Positions 52,692 through 60,426 of a stretch of DNA of 64,000 bases are shown here, piece by piece. Origin of the DNA: Blautia wexlerae DSM 19850. GTDB taxonomy: Bacteria > Bacillota > Clostridia > Lachnospirales > Lachnospiraceae. The translations under genes were made by a program, and so were the position numbers. A model generated the notes under the pieces. That model did not search any database and was not told the DNA's origin. It saw only the letters and a list, made by a program, of their open reading frames with translations. The stretch is from contig NZ_CP102267.1 in assembly GCF_025148125.1 (NCBI RefSeq), positions 2,428,501 through 2,492,500 on the forward strand, given 5' to 3'. Numbering within the stretch: the first letter of the stretch is position 1; every line of letters begins with the position of its first letter.

Positions 52692-52820
52692 TTACTTACC
52701 TCCTCATATATAAGCATACAAGAATACGAGCATATTTTCCTCGCTTTTCATGTCCGCTTTTGTAAACTTATCTATAGTTTATCCGAATAAAAAATTAGTT
52801 TCAAGTATGTCAAGCGTGCT

Positions 52821-52865
52821 TTAATCTCTTGTTACAAGAGATTAAACTTCCTATACCAAGAGATT
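52821..52865. promoter_or_regulatory. 25-base perfect palindrome and extra half-site upstream of the XRE gene
   Basis: TTAATCTCTTG, a TTA centre and its exact complement CAAGAGATTAA (52821-52845), then CCAAGAGATT as a further half-site (52856-52865). It lies between the divergent AraC and XRE genes and is a likely operator of the XRE protein. Confidence 0.65.
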
Positions 52866-52939
52866 TCACATCGTTTAACTGGAAGCCGCATCTCTGTAAA
52901 ATATAAGAGTAAAATTTTCAGAGAATAGGTGGTGAGCTA

Positions 52940-53299
52940 ATGGACGAAAGGAACAATAATTTTGACTTCGATTTTACTCCGATAGGACAGGCTATCAAAA
53001 AAGCCCGTGAAGCCAGAGGGATGACAAGGGAGCAACTATCTGGAATAATCGGCTATGCTCCCAGACATATTCAGTCTATCGAAAACGAGGGGCAGTATCC
53101 AAGTATCGAGCTATTTATCCAACTTATTACGATGTTCGATGTGTCGGTTGACGAGTACATATTCCCAGATAATGAGGTCAAGAAAAGTTCCGTCCGCAGA
53201 CGCTTAGACGCACAGCTCGACAATTTAGACGATAAAGAACTGTCCGTTATAGAAGCAACTGTTATCGGACTATGTAAGGCAAAAGAGCCAGAGGAATAA
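52940..53299 (+). CDS. XRE-family helix-turn-helix regulator
   Basis: A 119-residue DNA-binding protein. The Cro/CI-type domain (about 13-70) reads IGQAIKKAREARGMTREQLS then GYAPRHIQSIENEGQYPS, followed by a short helical C-terminus (SSVRRRLDAQLDNLDDKE). It stands between the cargo and the conjugation operon, a usual place for an ICE repressor or activator. AGGTGG lies about 8 bases before the ATG. A CCAGAGG/CCTCTGG terminator overlaps its stop codon. Confidence 0.85.
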   Translation: MDERNNNFDFDFTPIGQAIKKAREARGMTREQLSGIIGYAPRHIQSIENEGQYPSIELFIQLITMFDVSVDEYIFPDNEVKKSSVRRRLDAQLDNLDDKELSVIEATVIGLCKAKEPEE

Positions 53300-53307
53300 A
53301 CCTCTGG
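53288..53307 (+). terminator. Terminator of the XRE gene
   Basis: CCAGAGG-AATAAA-CCTCTGG followed by TTTTTCTTTT. The stop codon lies in the loop. Confidence 0.85.
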
Positions 53308-53325
53308 TTTTTCTTTTGCCCATTC

Positions 53326-55101
53326 TTAATAGGCAGGAACGCCGTAGCCATAGATGGAGCTGCTTCCAACCGTATATTGCTTTTGCCTGCAAGCGTCGCC
53401 AGAGTTACCCTCCACGGTGTAAACGACACCGTTTTCGCATTTCTCCACAATGCCTACATGGTCGGTTTCTCCGTCGCCTTCCCAATCAAAAAAGATAATA
53501 TCGCCTGTCGACGGCTCATAGCTTCGGTCTTTCCATTGTCCGTTACCCTTAAACCAATTTGCACCGTCCACGCAGCCTGCGAATTTTGGGATAATCCCGC
53601 TTTCGATATAACTACACTGGTCGGCACACCACGATACGAAGCAGGCACACCATTCCACACGCCCATCAAAGCCATACCAACTCCAATAAGGCTGACCGCC
53701 CTCATTTCCGAGCTGTGTCAAAGCGACCTCCACAATCGCCTGGTTACCGCCGCTTGTGAACGCCCTCCCGTATGGATAATACAGCAGCACATGGGCGGGA
53801 TATTGCGTGTCGCCATAGCTGTCCCAACCTAACCGTGCCGCCTGCATGGTGGAGAACTCTACCGCATTGGCATAGGAATAGCCGCCATAGTTGGTCTTAG
53901 CCCACGAGATATAGCCGTTGCCGAAATTGTAACCCTGCAAGGCAAGTTTGATATGCTCCATATCAATCGGGTTTTCTACCTCGGCAGAGATAAGGGCAGC
54001 CTTTAATTCCTGTACACCGCACTCAATCGAATATTCTGGGTCTTGTATCCCGTTCGGCTCGTGGGGATACCTTGTGTTAAAGCTACCCTCCGCCGCCTGC
54101 ATGGGGTCAAGCCCACGCCCGCCGCTTTCCTGCATCATCACCGCCTTGATAAGCTCCACATATTCGGGGATGCCGTACTGCTTCGCATACTTCTGTATCA
54201 GCGGCGTGTAGGCTTCCACCTCCGCACTGACAGGCGTATAGGCGTTGCTCCCGCTTCCGCCACCAAACAGGGAAACAGCACAGCCGAGCAGGACAACAAT
54301 GAGAATAATCACAACTGCAATCCAACCACCTGCAATTAAAGCGGAAATCAGAGCTTTTGTTCCTGCAATAATCGCCTTGACCGCAGCTATGGTGGCTCTG
54401 ACCGTAGCTTTTGTTGCTTCAGCGGTTGCCTTTGCGGTGGCTTTTGCCGCCTGTGCTGCCTTTTGAGCAGTTTTCGCAGACGCCTTTGCCACTGCCTGTG
54501 CCGTTTTTACCGAGGTTTCCGTCGTTTTGATTGCCGCCTTAGAAGTTGCCTGTGCGGTTTTAATTCCCTTTTCGGTAGTCTTGACCGTTCCCTTAGCAGT
54601 TGATTTCACCGCTTTTTCTGCATTTCGGGCTGTGGTCTTAATCATTTTTCGCCCCTGCTGTCGGGTCTTTATCAACTGCGATTTTGCTGTCTGGGAAACA
54701 TCGGATGCAGTGGAACGGCTTGCAACCCCGTGACGGATCTGCAAGCCGTGTTGTTCTGACATATTCTGTATTGCTTTCTGTTCTGCGGCTTTGACAGCCC
54801 GACTTTGCTTGAAATCGCTTATTTTATCTTTTGCCTTACCGATATTCTCCTGCGTTGTCTTAACTGCCTTTTGCCCCTGCTTATTGAACTGGTGGATACC
54901 TTCGTCCTTTACACGGTCTGCCGCATAAGAAATCCTATCCGCAGCATATTCTGTGGCAGAGTTTTCGTCAGCGTAGTATCCCTGTTCTGCCCTTTCCTTT
55001 ATCTCCACATAGGCAGACTTCATACGCTCACTGGCTATGGCGGCTTTATCTATGGTCTTTATTGTGCCTTTGACCGCATCTCTGGTTTTTATATCAGCCA
55101 T
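53326..55101 (-). CDS. Conjugation-associated lysozyme/CHAP bifunctional wall hydrolase
   Basis: A 591-residue protein that opens the wall for the transfer apparatus. The N-terminal part (1-245) is an unusual Ala/Lys/Thr-rich helical tail (KTTEKGIKTAQATSKAAIKT) ending in one membrane helix (about 255-275). A lysozyme-like domain (about 290-440) has Glu in KAVMMQESGGRGLDPMQ (quoted to its core MMQESGGRG). The C-terminal CHAP amidase domain has Cys in WCACFVSWC and His in TDHVGIVEK. This pair of domains matches Tn916 Orf14-type and Tn1549-type proteins. It is the last gene of the transfer operon. Confidence 0.88.
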   Translation of the reverse strand: MADIKTRDAVKGTIKTIDKAAIASERMKSAYVEIKERAEQGYYADENSATEYAADRISYAADRVKDEGIHQFNKQGQKAVKTTQENIGKAKDKISDFKQSRAVKAAEQKAIQNMSEQHGLQIRHGVASRSTASDVSQTAKSQLIKTRQQGRKMIKTTARNAEKAVKSTAKGTVKTTEKGIKTAQATSKAAIKTTETSVKTAQAVAKASAKTAQKAAQAAKATAKATAEATKATVRATIAAVKAIIAGTKALISALIAGGWIAVVIILIVVLLGCAVSLFGGGSGSNAYTPVSAEVEAYTPLIQKYAKQYGIPEYVELIKAVMMQESGGRGLDPMQAAEGSFNTRYPHEPNGIQDPEYSIECGVQELKAALISAEVENPIDMEHIKLALQGYNFGNGYISWAKTNYGGYSYANAVEFSTMQAARLGWDSYGDTQYPAHVLLYYPYGRAFTSGGNQAIVEVALTQLGNEGGQPYWSWYGFDGRVEWCACFVSWCADQCSYIESGIIPKFAGCVDGANWFKGNGQWKDRSYEPSTGDIIFFDWEGDGETDHVGIVEKCENGVVYTVEGNSGDACRQKQYTVGSSSIYGYGVPAY

Positions 55102-55136
55102 AGAAAACCTCCTTTCCCAGAGAATTTGCGTTCAAA

Positions 55137-55910
55137 TCAGCCGACCATTTTTGCCACTACAACGAGCCTGCCGTTCCGTGCGGAGTATTCGCAGGTGGAA
55201 AGGGTAATGAGCCTGTCGCCGTATTCAGCGGTCACACCTGTATCATACAAAGCAAGCTCCTTGCACTTCCCGACATAGGAATTAAAATCTTCCTCATTCT
55301 CCGCATCAACAAAGTCGTAGTATCGGAATCCCTCAGAACTGTACGCCACAGTCTTAAACACAGCGACGATTTCATACTCTGCCTGCTCTGTGAGGGTATC
55401 AAACTGAATATTCTTGTGTTCCTCATAAAAGCTCTTGGACTTGTAATCCTCCAACGCTCCAAACATCTTGCCGCCCTTAATGTGATGACCGTAGATAACC
55501 AGATTGTCACTTTCAGCAATATCGCAATTCTCCTGCACATAAGGCGTTCCTAAATCGCTGTACTCTTTTTCAAAATTGTGCTTCAGATAAAAATTCGGAT
55601 TGTTCCCACTCTGCATCACAGGATAATTGATTGTCGTGCCGGCAATGGAAATCCAACCGACCATATCCTCATTCTGTAAATACAATTCCTGATACTTGGC
55701 AAGCACATCTTCCCCCTCGCTGACAGGGGCATCGTCTGGCACGGTTTCATCCGTGGGAGCCTGCTCTACCATCTCGGCAATCTCCTCAAAGGCTTCCGTC
55801 TGCTCGTCCACCTCTGCATAGTAATGATAAATGCGGAAGCCGCAAAAAGCCGCCGTACCTAACAGGCACACGGCGGCTACAACACAGATAATAGATTTAT
55901 AATTCTTCAT
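55137..55910 (-). CDS. srtB: Class B sortase
   Basis: A 257-residue transpeptidase anchored by an N-terminal helix (KSIICVVAAVCLLGTAAFCG). The catalytic residues are His in YGHHIKGGKMFG, Cys in TLSTCEYS and Arg in NGRLVVVAK. Class B features are the ENEDMVGWISI start of the fold and the inserted helix between strands. The start at 55910 has AAAGGA 8 bases ahead and opens directly on the anchor. It would attach or process a surface protein of the transfer machine; its substrate gene is not in the window. Confidence 0.92.
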   Translation of the reverse strand: MKNYKSIICVVAAVCLLGTAAFCGFRIYHYYAEVDEQTEAFEEIAEMVEQAPTDETVPDDAPVSEGEDVLAKYQELYLQNEDMVGWISIAGTTINYPVMQSGNNPNFYLKHNFEKEYSDLGTPYVQENCDIAESDNLVIYGHHIKGGKMFGALEDYKSKSFYEEHKNIQFDTLTEQAEYEIVAVFKTVAYSSEGFRYYDFVDAENEEDFNSYVGKCKELALYDTGVTAEYGDRLITLSTCEYSARNGRLVVVAKMVG

Positions 55911-55924
55911 AGGCTTTTCCTTTC

Positions 55925-56329
55925 TTATCTTGAAATTTCCGTCTGTTTTCTGGGAGCAGGAAGCTCCCTGCAATATTCGGGGTATCTGACCTTGATACCC
56001 TCCATAAAGTAGGGAGCAAACTCACAGCAAAACAACTCCTCTGGCGTGAAATACCGTTCCCGCCCTTCCTCTGCATACCCGTTCCAAAGGTTAAAAGCAA
56101 GATGGCAGACCTTGACTGTTCCGCTTGTCTGCCAGCCGCCGTGCATACCCTCTGGCTCGATGCAGTCCTCCTTGAAATTGAACATCTGGTTGATGTTCGC
56201 CCTCGTTTCCGAAGCGATACCCATCACATAGAAAAATGCCCTGTGATAACAGTCGTTCACTCTGCATTTCATCATATTTTCCAGAAAGAAATCACGGTGA
56301 GCCGTATCACGGAATTTAATATCAGCCAT
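55925..56329 (-). CDS. DUF6075 family protein
   Basis: A 134-residue protein that I recognise as DUF6075: RAFFYVMGIASETRANINQM, HGGWQTSGTVKVCHLAFNLW and FAPYFMEGIKVRYPEYCREL are the conserved blocks. It is frequent in ICE transfer operons of Firmicutes and has no known function. It has no membrane segment or signal peptide. Its first residues MADIK and its AAAGGAGG leader resemble those of the lysozyme gene, suggesting shared ancestry of the gene starts. Confidence 0.8.
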   Translation of the reverse strand: MADIKFRDTAHRDFFLENMMKCRVNDCYHRAFFYVMGIASETRANINQMFNFKEDCIEPEGMHGGWQTSGTVKVCHLAFNLWNGYAEEGRERYFTPEELFCCEFAPYFMEGIKVRYPEYCRELPAPRKQTEISR

Positions 56330-56344
56330 AAAAGACCTCCTTTC

Positions 56345-58678
56345 TTAGACCTCACCGAACTTGGTCGTCATCAACTTGTAAAGCTCGGTATTGCGTGGGA
56401 ACTTGTTTACAAACGGCACAAGGGAGCTGCCAACTTTGAGTAATCCCTGTCCTGCACCGACATTCGTGATATAACTCATCTGAAGGTCGGAGATATTAAG
56501 GAGCTTGGCAAGCTCAAGTCTGTCCGTAGATGCTTGGTTAAGCATAATGATAAATTCGCTGTTAGCAAGCATCGTCCTTGCCGTATGGCTCTGCAAAAGG
56601 TCGTCTACATTCTGCGTAATACCCGTACAGTACGCACCGTATTTACGCACACGCTTCCAGAGGGTAAAGAGGAAGTTTGCAGAGTATTCGTGCTGAAAGA
56701 GCAAATAGATTTCATCAATGAAAATAAAGGTATTTCTGCCTTTGGCTCTGTTCTGCGTGATACGGTTTAAGATACTGTCAAGCACCACAAGCATACCGAT
56801 AGGCTGTAACTGCTTACCCAAATCCAGAATGTCATAGCAGATAAGGCGGCTGTGGGTATCCACATTGGTATGCTTGGCAAAGGTGTTGAGAGAGCCATCT
56901 GTAAATAATTCGATAGCAAGGGCGATTTCCTGTGCTTCTGGTTCGTTCTGTTTAAGAAGTTCCTCACGGAAGTCCTGCAAGGTTGGCGGCGTTCCCATAT
57001 AGTTGCCCTGCTGATAGTAGCGGTACACGCTTGCCGTACATCGGTCAATAATGGATTTCTGCTTTGCTCCCAAGTTCGTGCCGCCGATGAGCTGTTCGCA
57101 AAGGGATAAAATAAACTCCGATTTCAGAATGACAGGGTTTGCACCGTCACCGTAATCGGAGTTCATATCCATAGCATTGATGTGATTTTCACTTGTCGCA
57201 GAGATATGAATAACCTCTCCCTGCATTGCTTTAACAAGCGGGGAATATTCACGCTCTGGGTCAATGATGATTATATCGGCATTAGGGTCGGTCAGAATGA
57301 TATTCGTCATTTCTTCCTTTGCGGTAAAAGATTTTCCTGCACCTGACACACCGAGAATAAAGGAATTGCCGTTAAGGAGCTGCCTGCGGTTGGCAATAAT
57401 CATATTTTTGCTGATGACATTCTGACCGTAATACACACCGTTTTCGTGGTAAATTTCCTGCACACGGAACGGTATAAACACTGCAAGGCTCTCTGTTGTG
57501 AGGGTACGCAGGGCATCTATCTTCCGTACACCAAATGGCAGAGCTGTATTTAATCCGTCCATCTGTTGATATTTCAGCACCGCAAACTGGCACAAGTGCT
57601 TTCTTGCGGTAGTCAAGAGAGCTTCTGTATCATTGTCGAGCTGCTCTTTGGTGTCAGCCGTATGCACCATCGTCAGCACGGCAAACATCATTCTCTGGTC
57701 ACGGGTTGTCAAATCGTCCAGAAATTCCTTACTTTCCTTTCGCTGCTGTTCCAAATCATAGGGGATAACGGCTGAAAAATTGTTGTTCTGGTTCTGCTTC
57801 CTCTGCCAATTCGTAATGTTAGTTTCCACACCAAGCAGACGGTTTTCCACCTCCTGCACGGCTTCATCTGTGGGAACGGGGATAATGTCAACGGACAGCA
57901 TCATATTCCTGTTCAACTCACAAAGCTCCGCCACCATACTGTCCTTGATATATGCCGCATACTCTCTGAGAAAAATCACACGCCCATATCTGTCCCCCAT
58001 TCTGAAGCAGTCGCTCTCAAATTCAAAGGTATCAGGGCAGATAAAATCCTTGAAATCGTGACCTTTCCGCATCGTCTGGGTAATATCGAAGTGGAACGCT
58101 GTTTCTTCTCCTGTACGGTAGAAGTCGTGGAAGATACGCAGCTTGTCGCCTGCGTCCAGTTCCACACACTTCGACCCCAGACGGTTAAAGTGGGCGATAA
58201 GGTCAGCACCCACACGGGCAAAGTAGTTTCGGGCTTCCTCGATATTCTTCTTGCAGACAGATACGGTTACATACTTATCCTGTACGATGGAATTAGCCCC
58301 TGTCGCCTTATCCAAAAGCATTTTGTTGTATTCCTTGCGGTACTTATCCAGACCGTCATCAGCCATTGGGATTAAAATGGTCTGTTCAAAATCAGCTTTG
58401 TTCAAGCGACGGTTGTTGATAGTGATTTTCGTGGTCGCACCGCTGTCAAGGGAATTAAGAAGCTCCGAGTATTCAAGGAACATTGCTTCCTTATCCTCAC
58501 GGCTTGCCACGGCATAGTTTATATCCTCAAACTTAAAGGTCTTTGCGTACTTGTTCCTGCCTACAAGAAATATGCCGTCCTCCCAGATTGTCTTAATCGG
58601 GATAACATTTTGTACCGACTTCGGCACAACAAACTTTTCCCTGTCCTGCTTGAACAGATTTTTAAGAGTTCTCAGCAT
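56345..58678 (-). CDS. VirB4-family conjugation ATPase
   Basis: A 777-residue motor of the type IV secretion channel. It has Walker A GVSGAGKS (443-450) and Walker B FIFIDE (651-656), with the conserved LDLGKQLQPIG and GRNTFIFIDE region between. The N-terminal 400 residues match the VirB4/TraE family that binds channel proteins. The family length is about 780. It begins 17 bases inside the PrgI gene, so both are translated together. Confidence 0.94.
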   Translation of the reverse strand: MLRTLKNLFKQDREKFVVPKSVQNVIPIKTIWEDGIFLVGRNKYAKTFKFEDINYAVASREDKEAMFLEYSELLNSLDSGATTKITINNRRLNKADFEQTILIPMADDGLDKYRKEYNKMLLDKATGANSIVQDKYVTVSVCKKNIEEARNYFARVGADLIAHFNRLGSKCVELDAGDKLRIFHDFYRTGEETAFHFDITQTMRKGHDFKDFICPDTFEFESDCFRMGDRYGRVIFLREYAAYIKDSMVAELCELNRNMMLSVDIIPVPTDEAVQEVENRLLGVETNITNWQRKQNQNNNFSAVIPYDLEQQRKESKEFLDDLTTRDQRMMFAVLTMVHTADTKEQLDNDTEALLTTARKHLCQFAVLKYQQMDGLNTALPFGVRKIDALRTLTTESLAVFIPFRVQEIYHENGVYYGQNVISKNMIIANRRQLLNGNSFILGVSGAGKSFTAKEEMTNIILTDPNADIIIIDPEREYSPLVKAMQGEVIHISATSENHINAMDMNSDYGDGANPVILKSEFILSLCEQLIGGTNLGAKQKSIIDRCTASVYRYYQQGNYMGTPPTLQDFREELLKQNEPEAQEIALAIELFTDGSLNTFAKHTNVDTHSRLICYDILDLGKQLQPIGMLVVLDSILNRITQNRAKGRNTFIFIDEIYLLFQHEYSANFLFTLWKRVRKYGAYCTGITQNVDDLLQSHTARTMLANSEFIIMLNQASTDRLELAKLLNISDLQMSYITNVGAGQGLLKVGSSLVPFVNKFPRNTELYKLMTTKFGEV

Positions 58679-59114
58679 TGTTTACCTCCTTGCTGCATTT
58701 CGCTTTTTTCTTTTTCGATTTCTTTGGTTTTGGTGTCCTGCCTTTCTGCTTTTTCCGTACTGTCGTCAACCCTTTTTCATAGGCTTCAATGGTTGGCTTC
58801 ACCGTTTCATAATAAAGATTATCTGGCAGGAACATCAGCTTTTTCGGCATCAGAAATTCTGATTTAAGCCACGCCCAGACAAACTGCTCTGCGGTCATAC
58901 CGTTGTATTTGATAAAGCCCATAGCCGCAAAGGGGAATGCACCTAAGATACAAACCCAACTGAGGGTTTCCGTTCCAAACCGTGGACGGAGAAGAAAATA
59001 CAAACCCATCGCCACGCCGCAGGCAAGGACAGAAAAAATGAACTGTCTGAGTGACAGTCCAAAAAACATACTCTCCGTATAATTACGGATTTCCTTATTT
59101 ATCTTTACTTCCAA
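58662..59114 (-). CDS. PrgI-family membrane protein (VirB3-like)
   Basis: A 150-residue protein with two adjacent membrane helices (about 24-42 and 52-70), a conserved NGMTAEQFVWAWLKSEFLMP stretch and a lysine-rich cytoplasmic tail. It is the VirB3-like partner of VirB4 in Gram-positive conjugation systems. The start codon is TTG at 59114 with GGAGG 8 bases ahead. Confidence 0.88.
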   Translation of the reverse strand: MEVKINKEIRNYTESMFFGLSLRQFIFSVLACGVAMGLYFLLRPRFGTETLSWVCILGAFPFAAMGFIKYNGMTAEQFVWAWLKSEFLMPKKLMFLPDNLYYETVKPTIEAYEKGLTTVRKKQKGRTPKPKKSKKKKAKCSKEVNNAENS

Positions 59115-59128
59115 TCATAGCACCTCCC

Positions 59129-59965
59129 TTACAAGCCCATCATTTCTCTTACAACACGGTCTGCCATTTTGACCGCACCGACAAGGACGAGCATATTGAA
59201 CACAAGTTCCCCGATATAGCTCCATACCATTGTAACCGCCGCCGCATCGGGATTGACCACAGGCGGAGAAGAAGCAAATAGGGAAAAGATAATGCAGGCA
59301 AGCACGATAACCGCACCTTCAAGGCATACAGCGGCATAGCTCTTAATGAAGCTCTTGCCGACGCTTTGGCTCGGCTCTCCCGCAAAAGCGGAAAGGGGTA
59401 CGGGTGCTATGGCAGTATAGATATACAGCTTGAAAAACCTGCCATATACCGACATAATCATTATGAATGACAGCACCGTAATAAACAGTCCGCCTATCAG
59501 CGTGACCGCCCATAGCGGGATACTCTCAAAAAATCCGCAATCTTCAACGGCTGTCACGATTTCCTGCGGCAACACCGTCTGCTGTGCCGAGCCAAATCCT
59601 GCGGCATTCATAATCGTGGAAATCATACCCTGCACAATCTTAAACAGTGCCATCATCAGTTCTAATCCGTAGGTCACTGCACCTTTGGCAATGGCAAAGC
59701 GGATAAACAGCTTCAAAGCCTGCTCTGGTCGCTTGACTTCTGCAAAATTTCCGCAGGTACGCATCACACCCACAACAAAGAACAGCACGAGCAGGGCAAG
59801 TCCAATAGCCTGCACCGCACCGTGAATATCCACGATGACATTCCATATCGTGCCTCCCTTAAAGTTCTCTGGGGATTGGGTAATGAGCTGCCATATCTCG
59901 GCTAATTTCTCATTCCAAGTGTTTAGGGCGTTCTCTAAATTCTGTACCACCCAGTTATCAGACAT
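59129..59965 (-). CDS. VirB6/TrbL-like polytopic conjugation protein
   Basis: A 278-residue protein with about six membrane segments: an N-terminal soluble helix (LENALNTWNEKLAEIW), then paired helices including AIGLALLVLFFVVGVMRTC and VTLIGGLFITVLSFIMIMSV. GRFFKLYIYTAIAPVPLSAF is the conserved block of this family. It forms the inner-membrane channel platform. It starts 14 bases before PrgI, and a hairpin separates it from the Maff2 gene. Confidence 0.88.
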   Translation of the reverse strand: MSDNWVVQNLENALNTWNEKLAEIWQLITQSPENFKGGTIWNVIVDIHGAVQAIGLALLVLFFVVGVMRTCGNFAEVKRPEQALKLFIRFAIAKGAVTYGLELMMALFKIVQGMISTIMNAAGFGSAQQTVLPQEIVTAVEDCGFFESIPLWAVTLIGGLFITVLSFIMIMSVYGRFFKLYIYTAIAPVPLSAFAGEPSQSVGKSFIKSYAAVCLEGAVIVLACIIFSLFASSPPVVNPDAAAVTMVWSYIGELVFNMLVLVGAVKMADRVVREMMGL

Positions 59966-59989
59966 TTGACCACCTCCTTGATGATATTA

Positions 59990-60034
59990 GATAACGGGAG
60001 CAGTTCCGCACTCGGCGGATCTGCTCCCGTTATC
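59990..60034. terminator. Strong hairpin between the Maff2 and VirB6-like genes
   Basis: GATAACGGGAGCAG pairs exactly with CTGCTCCCGTTATC, with inner CCGC/GCGG. The T-run is on the plus side; on the transcribed minus strand only TAATATC follows. Inside the transfer operon it may partly end or stabilise the upstream transcript and so raise the amount of the pilin-like Maff2 protein. Confidence 0.7.
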
Positions 60035-60055
60035 TTTTTGTGTCAGTCTGTTATC

Positions 60056-60412
60056 TTAGCCTGTGATAAGAGTCAAGATTTCTTTTGCGAAGGTAATGAC
60101 AACGCCGCCTGCAAGGGTCAAAAATCCGTTAGCTCTCTGGGACGGGTCATGGGATTTGAGGGAAAGACCAATCTGCACGATACCAAAGCCGAGCATAATC
60201 ATACCAACAGCCCTCACCAGACCGAAAATGAAATCGGACAGATTGTTGACTACCTGAATGGGGTCATTGGCAGCAAAGGCGGTTACGGAAGTACCAAGCA
60301 CAAAGGTCATTGCCATAACAGCCATACAGTAATAGCGGAAGCCTTTCTTAACCTTTTTAGTCATCGGCAGCTTCGTGGTTTTCTTGTTCTCGTTCTTCTT
60401 AAAAAGTTTCAT
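60056..60412 (-). CDS. Maff2 family protein (VirB2-like pilin candidate)
   Basis: A 118-residue protein: a basic N-terminus, a signal-like helix (AVMAMTFVLGTSVTAFAAN) with an AFA-type cleavage site, and two further hydrophobic segments (IFGLVRAVGMIMLGFGIVQI and FLTLAGGVVITFAKEIL) joined by a short loop. This size and topology fit VirB2/TrbC-type pilins. Maff2 is a family of mobile-element proteins with no proven role; the pilin idea is inference from position and topology. Confidence 0.82.
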   Translation of the reverse strand: MKLFKKNENKKTTKLPMTKKVKKGFRYYCMAVMAMTFVLGTSVTAFAANDPIQVVNNLSDFIFGLVRAVGMIMLGFGIVQIGLSLKSHDPSQRANGFLTLAGGVVITFAKEILTLITG

Positions 60413-60426
60413 AGGGTAAATCCTCC

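Noticed and set aside
53326..55101. Phage endolysin or prophage
   Set aside because: The lysozyme/CHAP gene lies in a conjugation operon with VirB4, VirD4 and sortase. No phage structural genes are present.
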